Shown here piece by piece: positions 35,560 to 44,200 of a DNA stretch of 64,000 nucleotides; the first letter of the stretch is position 1; every line of letters begins with the position of its first letter. Position numbers and translations under genes: made by a program. The stretch is from Eubacterium sp. (GTDB lineage Bacteria > Bacillota > Clostridia > Lachnospirales > Lachnospiraceae). The DNA lies in contig JAFQXO010000011.1 of assembly GCA_017406925.1 (NCBI GenBank), positions 248,001 to 312,000 of the forward strand, given 5' to 3'. The notes beneath the pieces were generated by a model that saw only the letters and a list, made by a program, of their open reading frames with translations, ran no database searches and had not been told where the DNA came from.

Positions 35560-36945
35560 ATGAAACAGAACACTAAGATTTCACTAATTAAATATATGTG
35601 TGGATTTTTATTGGCGATGGGTGTAATCATCGCCACAAATCTTCATGCGCAAGCTGGCGAGATGAAACTTCACGCGATTTTCGTGGGTCAGGGTGATGCT
35701 CTCGTAGTCGAGAGCAATGGTCATTATATGATGGTCGATTCTGGTTGGTATAACACTTACAACGAGGTTATCGCTTATCTAGATAAGTTGAAGATTCCTA
35801 ACAAACATTTCGACTATATGGTATCAACTCACCCAGACGCCGATCACGTGGGTGGCTTTAAACATATTTGGAAGGCTGGCTATACTGTAGATAAACTCGT
35901 TTACAGTGAATGTGCTAAACCTACTATTAAAACTTATAGAGATTTTATCGCCGCTATCCCTACAACGGGTGCCAAGGCTTGGAATCCTGTGGACGGTGAG
36001 AGTTGGAAACTCGGCGATGCAACTGTGAAAGTTGTTTACGACGGTAGACAGGGAACTACTTATAACGAGGACAGTATAGTATTGAAGGTTTCGTGCGACG
36101 GAAAGTCTATGTTGCTAACCGCAGATATGCCTTCTACTATCGAGAAAGTTCTTATAAAAAAGAAATATGATTTAAAGGCTAATATTTTGAAGGTAGGACA
36201 TCACGGCGCTACTCTTTCTACTTGCGATGATTTTCTAGATGTGGTTAAACCATCACACGCAGTAATATCTACTGGAAAACCACCTGAATATCTCACACCA
36301 AAGCCAGCTATGTTGAAGAGACTTGCAGTACGTGATATCAAGACATACAGAACTACAGATGGCAACGTCCTTGTGTCAGTTAAGAATGGCGTTATCTCAT
36401 GTAAGAATAAAGAAAACAATGGTTATAAAAACCTTACACATGCAACTATCACAACTAGCAAAAAACAGTACTACGCTTCTAGTGTTGTGGGCACTAAGCT
36501 GATGCCTAAATTCAAAGTTAAGTTGAACGGCAAGAAAATTAGTTCGAAGTACTATTCTGTTACATATTTGAACACTTACTCCACTGGCATTGGTCAAATC
36601 GCTATCAAAGGTTTGGATCCATATGTTGGAAAAGTTTATGCAGATGTAAAGATTTTGCCTCGCAAGGGTGTTATATATGCAGCTTATGCCCCAAAGAGCA
36701 AAAACAAAATTAAACTTTTATGGTCACGACAAAGTCATTCAAGTGGATACAAGATAATGTACTCCAAGAATAAGAATTTCAAAAAGGCAAAGATTATAAC
36801 TATTAAATCTGCGAAAAAGAATTACTGTACTATAAAGAAACTTAAGTACGGAAAGAAATATTACGTAAGAGAAAAAGCTGTCACTAATGGTGTAGGCGAA
36901 GGCAAATGGAGTAAAACTATAAAGGTTAGCATTCCAAATAGATAA
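35560..36945 (+). CDS. Secreted ComEC-like metallo-beta-lactamase-fold protein with C-terminal FN3-like domain
   Basis: 461 residues from the ATG at 35560, which has a GAGG site; a longer in-frame reading into the upstream gene is not real. A signal peptide (MCGFLLAMGVIIATNLHAQAG) precedes the MBL domain of the ComEC/Rec2 C-terminal type: FVGQGDALVVES, the metal motif STHPDADHVGG (H-x-D-x-D-H), SIVLKVSCDGKSMLLTADM and KVGHHGA, then HAVISTG. After it come a beta-rich spacer and a fibronectin-like domain with lysine-rich ends (GYKIMYSKNKNFKKAK, YVREKAV). In ComEC this domain is a DNase on the outer face; here the channel is absent, so it may act as a free or wall-bound extracellular nuclease or phosphodiesterase. 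Substrate not proven. Confidence 0.88.
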   Translation: MKQNTKISLIKYMCGFLLAMGVIIATNLHAQAGEMKLHAIFVGQGDALVVESNGHYMMVDSGWYNTYNEVIAYLDKLKIPNKHFDYMVSTHPDADHVGGFKHIWKAGYTVDKLVYSECAKPTIKTYRDFIAAIPTTGAKAWNPVDGESWKLGDATVKVVYDGRQGTTYNEDSIVLKVSCDGKSMLLTADMPSTIEKVLIKKKYDLKANILKVGHHGATLSTCDDFLDVVKPSHAVISTGKPPEYLTPKPAMLKRLAVRDIKTYRTTDGNVLVSVKNGVISCKNKENNGYKNLTHATITTSKKQYYASSVVGTKLMPKFKVKLNGKKISSKYYSVTYLNTYSTGIGQIAIKGLDPYVGKVYADVKILPRKGVIYAAYAPKSKNKIKLLWSRQSHSSGYKIMYSKNKNFKKAKIITIKSAKKNYCTIKKLKYGKKYYVREKAVTNGVGEGKWSKTIKVSIPNR

Positions 36946-36964
36946 ACTTAATATTTTTCAAAAT

Positions 36965-37000
36965 AAAAAGAGTTACAACTTTTCAGTTGTAACTCTTTTT
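36965..37000. terminator. Bidirectional terminator
   Basis: A perfect 15-bp stem (AAAAAGAGTTACAAC and its complement) with a six-base loop, flanked by T-runs on both strands. It serves the metallo-hydrolase gene (+) and the DegV gene (-). Confidence 0.9.
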
Positions 37001-37023
37001 TATAATAATATGTTTAATCTATT

Positions 37024-37911
37024 TTATACTGGTCTTGATTTACCCCAGAAGAATATGGCGATAGTTCCGTGTCCCGTATGTGAACCGATAGTTGGTCCGA
37101 TTGGGAAAATCTCAACCTTGCCATCCATCTTAGGGAATGCTTCCTCTATCAAGTTAGCCATCTCTCTTGCATCCTCAGGGATGTTTGAGTTACTGAGATA
37201 AATCTTTCCGTCATAATCTGCACCGTCATTGGCAACTTCCTTCATGACGTCAATCATATGCCTCATAGCTCTCTTCTTGCCTTTAACCTTATCTCTAACT
37301 ACAAGTCTTCCCTCATCATTTACATTAAGGATAGGGCAGATATTCAAGAGTCCACCCACAAAACCTGATGTCTTAGAAACACGTCCACCTCTGATGAACT
37401 GTGTAAGGTCAGTAGTTGTAAACTCATGACGCAAATGTTCCTTATTGTTTTCAACCCAATCAGCAAGTTCCATGATGCTCATACCTTCATCTCTCTTAGT
37501 TGCTACCTCATCCATCAAAAGTCCAAAGCCACTTGATGCAGCTAAAGAATCTAATATAACAATTTTTCTCTCTGGATATAGAGGTGTTAACTCTTCCTTT
37601 GCAATCAAAGCAGAATTGATAGTTCCACTAAGTCCTGAAGACAATGCCAAGTGAAGAATGTCATATCCCTCTTCCAAAAATGGAGTGAAATACTCTTTAT
37701 ACTGTTCAGCATTAACTTGTGATGATTTCGCTTCCTCACCATTATGGAGTCTCTCGTAAAACTCCTCTGATCTCATACTCTTCCAGAGGTCGTCCCTATA
37801 TGTAGTTCCTCCTAGAGAATAATTGAAAGGAACGTATTTGATGTTTCTCTCTTCCAAATGTTCATTCGTTAAATCACATGGTGATTCACAACTCAAAATA
37901 AAATTTGCCAT
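37024..37911 (-). CDS. DegV family fatty-acid-binding protein
   Basis: 295 residues. The DegV landmarks are visible: ILSCESPCDLTNEHLEERNI at the N-terminus, the FNYSLGGTTYRDDLWKS region, the SSQVNAEQYKEYF loop, HLALSSGLSGTINSA and VILDSLAASSGFGLLMDE, and LTQFIRGGRVSKTSGFVGGLLNICPIL. DegV proteins bind a fatty acid in a deep cleft and pair with acyl kinase systems (FakB role); whether this one is a FakB cannot be decided. Starts 13 bases after the flavodiiron protein gene. Confidence 0.93.
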   Translation of the reverse strand: MANFILSCESPCDLTNEHLEERNIKYVPFNYSLGGTTYRDDLWKSMRSEEFYERLHNGEEAKSSQVNAEQYKEYFTPFLEEGYDILHLALSSGLSGTINSALIAKEELTPLYPERKIVILDSLAASSGFGLLMDEVATKRDEGMSIMELADWVENNKEHLRHEFTTTDLTQFIRGGRVSKTSGFVGGLLNICPILNVNDEGRLVVRDKVKGKKRAMRHMIDVMKEVANDGADYDGKIYLSNSNIPEDAREMANLIEEAFPKMDGKVEIFPIGPTIGSHTGHGTIAIFFWGKSRPV

Positions 37912-37924
37912 TTCTAATCTCCTT

Positions 37925-39088
37925 TTACTTTACTAGTTTCGTTGCTAAGTTTTTCAGTTGCTCTTTATTGTCGTCAGACATTGCTGACTTAATTGTAACC
38001 ACTTGGTCAATCAATTCTATGTTTTGCATTCCCTCTATGATACCCTTCATAGTTCTAGCTGCTGATGGTGCCCAAGAACCATTTTCAATCAAAGCGATAG
38101 TTCTGTTCTTATATCCTTTGTGTACCAATCTTCTCAAGAAGTCTTCCATTGGCGGAAATACACCTCCATCATATGATGATGCTGCTAGTACTAGTCTATC
38201 ATATCTGAACGCATCTTCCACTGATTCGTGAATATCTTCTCTGTCCAAATCTGCTATCGCAACTTTCTCGACTCCTGCTTCCTCTAGCAAAGTTTTAAAA
38301 TACTCTGCTGCCTCAGCTGTGTGTCCGTGAATAGATGCATGCGCAATGAATATTCCAGGTTCTTCTGGTTCATAACTACTCCACTTGTCATAAATGCCAA
38401 TGTAGTAGTCTAAATCCTTGTCTAACACTGGTCCGTGAAGTGGACAAATGATTTCTATATCAAGAGCTGCCGCTTTCTTTAGCACAGCCTGTACTTGCAT
38501 TCCATATTTTCCTACTATATTAAAGTAATAACGTCTCGCCTCACATGTCCAATCCTCATCAGCATCTCTAGTACCAAATTTGCCGAAGGCATCTGCGCTG
38601 AAGAGAATCTTTTCGCTTGGCTCATACGACATAAGTACTTCTGGCCAGTGAACCATAGTTGCTGTGACAAAGTTAAGTGTATGGCTTCCGAGTTCTAGAG
38701 TGTCACCTTCCGTTACGACGATATTGCCGTCGGCATAATCTGCGTCTGTCCCGTCGAACTGTGCCATAAATTCAAATGCTTTTGCACTAGAAACAATCTG
38801 GGTGTCAGGATACTTTTCCAAGAACACTTTGATGCTTCCCGAATGATCTGGCTCCATATGATGAACTACAAGATAGTCAGGCTTTCTGTCTCCAAGAGCC
38901 TCGTCCAAGTTCTTCAACCATTCATCTGTCACATCCGAATCAACTGTATCCAGAACGGCTACCTTGTCGTCCAAGATGACATATGAGTTATACGCCATGC
39001 CCTCCTCGAGTTCGTACTGACCCTCGAAAAGAGTGAGGTCGTAATCGTTAACTCCTACATTTATTACTGTATCTGTAACTTTTTCCAT
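37925..39088 (-). CDS. Flavodiiron protein (FprA, A-type flavoprotein)
   Basis: 387 residues. The N-terminal MBL-fold domain has the diiron ligand motif VHHMEPDHSGS (H-x-E-x-D-H), a second ligand region VHWPEVLMSY and the CPLHGPVL histidine. The C-terminal flavodoxin domain begins near residue 245 with IFIAHASIHGHTAEAAEYF and has the ASSYDGGVFP FMN loop. Such enzymes reduce O2 to water or NO to N2O in strict anaerobes, fed by a rubredoxin or a direct NADH source. No rubredoxin domain is attached. Eight bases upstream of it ends asnB. Confidence 0.95.
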   Translation of the reverse strand: MEKVTDTVINVGVNDYDLTLFEGQYELEEGMAYNSYVILDDKVAVLDTVDSDVTDEWLKNLDEALGDRKPDYLVVHHMEPDHSGSIKVFLEKYPDTQIVSSAKAFEFMAQFDGTDADYADGNIVVTEGDTLELGSHTLNFVTATMVHWPEVLMSYEPSEKILFSADAFGKFGTRDADEDWTCEARRYYFNIVGKYGMQVQAVLKKAAALDIEIICPLHGPVLDKDLDYYIGIYDKWSSYEPEEPGIFIAHASIHGHTAEAAEYFKTLLEEAGVEKVAIADLDREDIHESVEDAFRYDRLVLAASSYDGGVFPPMEDFLRRLVHKGYKNRTIALIENGSWAPSAARTMKGIIEGMQNIELIDQVVTIKSAMSDDNKEQLKNLATKLVK

Positions 39089-39096
39089 ATCTACTC

Positions 39097-40662
39097 CTAT
39101 CTGAAATAAATGTTATACCAAACTAGGAATACGTAAATCACATAAACCTTTAGCCATAAGTTACTGTTTCCTGCGATGTACTCATCTAAGATGCTCACGA
39201 GTTCCTCTGTGTGGAAGAACTTGCCAGCCGTCTCGCTTGTAAACGCCTCGCGAATCTTTGATGCGTATGGCTCCTGCGATAACCAAAATCTAACTGGCAC
39301 CACGAAACCGAGTTTTTTTCTAAAAGCCACTTCGTCTGGAATAAATTTCGATGCCGCAGTTCTAAGAGCTACCTTATTCTGCTCATCGTTTATCTTGAAC
39401 TGGGCTGGCATGCGTGACGCAATATCAAACATTCTGATATCTGTGATAGGCATGCGAATTTCCAAACCGTGAGCTGTCGATGTCTTGTCGACATTTAAGT
39501 ATATATCTCCCTCTAAATAATTGATAATGTCGATGATGCTCATAAGGTTGATGGCATCTTCGCCCTCGTTATCGTCATAGAGGTTTTTCAACATATCAAA
39601 TGGTTGCACTTCTGGATTGTAGTACTTGAGGATTCTCTGCTTCTCTTCCTCTTTCATAATGTTAGTGCTTCCAAGATATTTTTTATTTTTAATCTTATCG
39701 TAGTTTACAGGATTGCGGTACGCATTGTAACCACCAAAGAATTCGTCTGCGCCCTCTCCTGAGTAGCAATACTTCGTGGCTTCTGCTGTCGCCTTACATC
39801 CGAGTGAAAATGTTATTGCGGACGCATCACCCAATGGCTGTTCCATATTTTCCATTACGAATGGAATCTCTGCAAAATACTCTTCAGGTCCTACTTCCTT
39901 TTTAACAAACTCTCTACCGAGATGTTCCGCTGTCTCCTTCGCGAGATCAGCTTCATTGTATCTCACACCATTGTAGACAGCCACATCGCCGAGTTCGTCT
40001 TCGTCGTATCCGATAGAAGCAGCACAAGGCGCTCCTGTGATGGCAAGCACATATGATGAATCCACACCACCTGATAAGAATGAATAGAACTTCTCGTCTG
40101 GTGTCTGAACTTCAGTCACAATCTGCTTCATAGTCTTGTCTATCTCATCAGCCCAATCCTCAAGACTCTTACCTTCCTCTGGATGAAACTCTGGCTTGAA
40201 ATATCTCTCGATAGTTACTTTGCCATCCTTGAAAATAAGAATATGACCTGGCATCAACTTTTTGATTCCCTTGAACAAAGTCTCATCACCAGGAATATAT
40301 GTAAAATTCAAATATATCTGAAGTAAATCTCTGTTGAACTCTTTTACACAGCCAGGCTGCTTTAAAATATCTCTAATCTGGCTTCCATATAGGAGTTCTC
40401 CATCTTTAGTCACATAATAATAGAAAGGTTTCGTTCCGAAATGATCTCTGACACAAAACGTCTCTTGCTTCTCTTCATCGTATATTGCAAACGCAAACAT
40501 GCCAATGAGATGATCTGCGATTTCTTTACCCCATTTGCCGTAGGCACCCAGGATAATCTGCTTCTCGCGTTCTTCTCTCGACAAATCTGTTGCTATTCCT
40601 AATTCTTCGCAGAGAGCCTTCCAATTTCTAATATGACCTTTGTAAGATTTTAATTCTGCCAT
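39097..40662 (-). CDS. Asparagine synthetase-like protein lacking the N-terminal glutaminase cysteine
   Basis: 521 residues from the ATG at 40662, which has AAGGGG seven bases upstream. The synthetase domain looks intact: [14 protein letters not shown] pyrophosphate loop, AIGYD-type strand, SGEGADEFFGGY and the C-terminal RKKLGFVVPVRFWL. The amidotransferase half keeps GAYGKWGKEIADHLIGMFAFAIYDEE and VRDHFGTKPFYYY, but the first 50 or so residues of normal AsnB (starting Met-Cys-Gly, where Cys2 is the nucleophile) are absent: the protein begins MAELKSYKGHIRNW, already at the 'YNYRELR' position. It should therefore use ammonia, or act on another substrate. Upstream is an extended -10 promoter, and no missing exon-like stretch is visible in the 66 bases before it. 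Confidence 0.88.
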   Translation of the reverse strand: MAELKSYKGHIRNWKALCEELGIATDLSREEREKQIILGAYGKWGKEIADHLIGMFAFAIYDEEKQETFCVRDHFGTKPFYYYVTKDGELLYGSQIRDILKQPGCVKEFNRDLLQIYLNFTYIPGDETLFKGIKKLMPGHILIFKDGKVTIERYFKPEFHPEEGKSLEDWADEIDKTMKQIVTEVQTPDEKFYSFLSGGVDSSYVLAITGAPCAASIGYDEDELGDVAVYNGVRYNEADLAKETAEHLGREFVKKEVGPEEYFAEIPFVMENMEQPLGDASAITFSLGCKATAEATKYCYSGEGADEFFGGYNAYRNPVNYDKIKNKKYLGSTNIMKEEEKQRILKYYNPEVQPFDMLKNLYDDNEGEDAINLMSIIDIINYLEGDIYLNVDKTSTAHGLEIRMPITDIRMFDIASRMPAQFKINDEQNKVALRTAASKFIPDEVAFRKKLGFVVPVRFWLSQEPYASKIREAFTSETAGKFFHTEELVSILDEYIAGNSNLWLKVYVIYVFLVWYNIYFR

Positions 40663-40700
40663 TATAATCCCCTTATTTTTATCCAAACTTCATCCGTTCC

Positions 40701-40706
40701 ATTATA
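40701..40706 (-). promoter_or_regulatory. Extended -10 promoter of asparagine synthetase-like gene
   Basis: On the minus strand TGATATAAT, an extended -10 element, 39 bases upstream of the start codon at 40662. The -35 region is poor. Confidence 0.5.
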
Positions 40707-40728
40707 TCACAGAACAGGTGCCTTCTCA

Positions 40729-41190
40729 TTATTTATCGTGCTCCTCGATATAGCGCGCAAGTATCTCTGTGGCATCGCCAACGAGGTCTTTACATGGGCG
40801 TTTCTTATAAAACTCCTTCGTTCTCTCTGAAGACTGAGGACCTTCTCTCTTAACATCAAGGCCTAACAATTCTCTACATATTATAGAGCCGTTCATCTTT
40901 TCGAATTCTTTTGCGACTTCTTGTACGCGCTTGTAGTGTTCAGACTTTCCCTCGAAGTCCTTTGGATCATCAGTTCCATAGTAAAGTCCTAAGACCATAA
41001 ACATTCCTGTTACTGTGCCACAAACTTCACGAAGTCTGCCCATTCCACCACCAAAAGACATAGACACTTTTGCGAGCGTCTCTTCATCCATATCTAACAT
41101 ATCTTGAAATGCCAAAACCACTGCTTGGCTACAATTATAACCTTCAGTGAAATAATTCATCGCTTTCTCTTTTCTAGCATTTATATCCAT
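40729..41190 (-). CDS. C_GCAxxG_C_C family redox-like protein
   Basis: 153 residues. The pattern GYNCSQAVVLAF (C20), SFGGGMGRLREVCGTVTG (second cysteine), and IICRELLG (third) is the signature of the C_GCAxxG_C_C family (TIGR01909-type), with a further cysteine in KRPCKDLVGDA. The spaced cysteines suggest metal or redox-cofactor binding; members are small, soluble and found mostly in anaerobes, with unknown function. Own GGAGG site overlapping the tail of the terminator upstream. It is placed between the giant secreted protein gene and the asparagine synthetase-like gene. Confidence 0.9.
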   Translation of the reverse strand: MDINARKEKAMNYFTEGYNCSQAVVLAFQDMLDMDEETLAKVSMSFGGGMGRLREVCGTVTGMFMVLGLYYGTDDPKDFEGKSEHYKRVQEVAKEFEKMNGSIICRELLGLDVKREGPQSSERTKEFYKKRPCKDLVGDATEILARYIEEHDK

Positions 41191-41210
41191 TTTATACCTC
41201 CAATAAAATA

Positions 41211-41245
41211 CGCCTCAAATGTTATTTTAACATACATTTGAGGCG
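41211..41245 (-). terminator. Terminator after the giant repeat-protein gene
   Basis: A perfect 11-bp stem (CGCCTCAAATG and complement) with a 13-base loop, followed on the minus strand by TATTTTATT. The ribosome site of the next gene directly follows, so termination may be incomplete. Confidence 0.65.
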
Positions 41246-41282
41246 CATTTCATACTATTATGTTGTCAGTTTAACTGACCTA

Positions 41283-44200
41283 TTATCTAGTAAAATTGTG
41301 AAGTGCTAACGACTTGTTGTTAACGTTCATTGTCAAACTCTTCTTCGCTGAGCTGAGGTTTCCAGCAGCTCCTGTATATGTGAAGAAGTCTGATGTTGTG
41401 CTATATCTCTCACCATTTCCACCTCTGATGAGTAAGTATATTGCATATGTCTTTCCAACTTCCATATACTCTGACAAGTCGATAGTTCTTACATCTTCCT
41501 TGATGCTTGCTGACTTTATAAGTGTTGAGCCAAGATACAACTTGTAAGTAATAGTCTTAACTGTGAACTCTGGGTTCAACTGATATGACCAAACACCTGT
41601 TATTGGGTCAAGCGCGATATTTCCGATTCCATCAAAGTCTGGTGTTGCAGTTGTTGTTGGAATTGGTGTTGTAGTAACAACTGGTTTAGTTGTAGTTACA
41701 ACTGGCTTAGTAGTTGTAGCAACTGGTTTTGTTGTTGTTACAACTGGCTTAGTAGTTGTTGTAACTGGTTTTGTTGTTGTAGTAACTGGTTTTGTTGTTG
41801 TAGTAACTGGTTTTGTTGTTGTAACTGGTTTAGTTGTAGGTTGAACAGATGGTGTCTCTTCCTGTGCTGCATTTGGATCATACAAGAAGTTATCAGATGT
41901 AATACTCTGTTTCTCTCTGTTCGTTCCTGTTACTGCGATGTAAATCTTATACATCTCGCCTGGTTCCATAGCGTCTGACAAGTCAAACTCTCTAATGTCA
42001 CCTCTCAAAGTACCTGACTTAACAAGTGTATTATTCTTGTACAACTTATATGTAATAGTCTTAACTGTAAAGTCTGGATTCAACTCGTAAGACCATACGC
42101 CAGTCTTCTTGTCCATCTTAACGTTTCCGATTCCATCTACTGGAGTTGTAGACTCAGGAACCTTAGTAGTTGTAGGTTTAGTTGTTGTAGTCTTCTTAGT
42201 TGTTGTCACTGGCTTAGTAGTTGTTGTAGTTGGCTTCTTAGTTGTTGTCACTGGCTTAGTAGTTGTTGTAGTAATCTCTGCCTCAGTAGTCTCCTCTTCG
42301 CCAATCTTTGTAATCTGAATATTTGAAATATCTAATGTTCCGTTCCAGTTAAGTTCCTTAGTCTGAACATAAGCTCCATCTACATACATAAATGCGCCGA
42401 GTTCAATAGTAACTGTACTTGCAACTGTAGATAACTTCTTAAATGTAATTGAGTGAGTTGTCGATGTTCCAGTAACCTTGAATAACTTAGTATCAGCAAA
42501 ATTCTCATCCTCTATTGTTACCTGGATGTACTTATCTGTAGTAGCCTTACCATCAATTGTGGCTCCCGCCAATACTCTATCAGTAATTTCAAACTTATAT
42601 GTTCCTGGTGAATTTACTGTAAAGTCTGCTGATGCTGTCAAGTTAGATGGAAGGTTGTCCTTAACATCGCCAGTCTCATCATCATACTGAGCTGCAAATC
42701 CATTGGCTTCAATTCCAATCTGCATTGCCTTTGCAGCGCCGCCAGCCTTAACTATCTTCGCGTCAGATCCTCCGTCTGGATAACCTGCTACTGGTGCGAA
42801 GTGTGAGAAATCATCTGCTGTCAAATCTGTAACGTTGTTTGCAAAGTCTACCTTTGAGAATGCACACAACTCATATGCGTTGTAGTAATCTGTGCTTGTA
42901 CCAGTCTGGTAGAACTCCCACTTTCCAAGGTTGGCATCACCAACATTTACTGTTGAAGGTCCACTTGATGGTTTTGTTATTACTTCAACTTCTGGGTCAT
43001 CTTCATCGTCTGATTCTTTCACAAGACTGAGTTTCGAAAGTGATACTTTACCGTACCATTCCTTCTCAACGTTTGTTACTACGTCATCTACGAACATATA
43101 TGCACCGAGCATGATTGATACTTCATATCCATCACCAGCGGCTGGTGCAAGGAATGTTAGTTCAAAGTTTCTCTTTGAATTAGTTAACTCATATGTCTTA
43201 GAAGCAATAGTATTGTCATTGTACTTAACAGAAACTGTCATATACTTCTCTCTTGTCTTACCAGTGGCTGTTTCGCCAGTAAACTTGAGAGTATGTTTTC
43301 CTTCTTGGCTGATATTAAGTTTTGCCATTGCCTCAAGTTCGTATGGCGCGTTTCCGTTAACATTGCCTGTGGCATCATACTGAGCTGCGAAACCGTTGCT
43401 CTCGATGTCTGCTGTAAATCCTGCAGATGCTCCGCCTGCTGTAACTAACTTCTGATCATACACACCTGTATAACCTGCAGTTGGTTGATTGTGGCTGAAC
43501 AATGATTGCTGCAATGCAGGAACTGAAGTATCCGTGAATGTTACTCCCTGGAATGCCGCAAGATCCCAAGCATTTACAGTATCTGTACTTGTACCAGTCT
43601 GGAAGAATGCCCAAGGCTTAAGTGTACCTGCACCGATACTTACTGTTGAAGGGCCACCTGCTGTTCCTGAAATCTCCTCTGTAGGTACTTCTTCGTCTTC
43701 TTCTTTGACAAATACCATGTTGAGGATATTTACCTTACCGCTCCACTCTTTTTCAATCTCTGTTACAACTTCATCCTTGAACATGAATGCTCCGAGCATA
43801 ATCTTCACATCATACTGTCCACCTGCTGTTGGAGCGTAGAATGGAACTTCATAGTTCGTAGAATTAGTTGTTAATTTGAATGTTTCTGTTGCAATAGGGT
43901 TTCCATTGCTCTCAATAATTACTGTCGCATACTTAGCTGAAGTTGCTGAACCAGCAAACTTGAATGTATGCTTACCTGATTCATTAGTTGTAATTCTAGT
44001 AATAGCCTGTACATTCGATGGGTTGTTTCCTACAAGTTCTCCATTTTCAAATGTTCCACCCCAACCATTTGACTCAATAGTTGCTGTGAAGCCAGTAGAG
44101 CCCTTGTCTGCCTGAACTGTCTTGTAGTCAAAGTCTTGGATTCCAGCATATGGTTCCTTGTGTGAGAACGCTGATGCTGCAAGATTTGTTGCGTTGTTCT

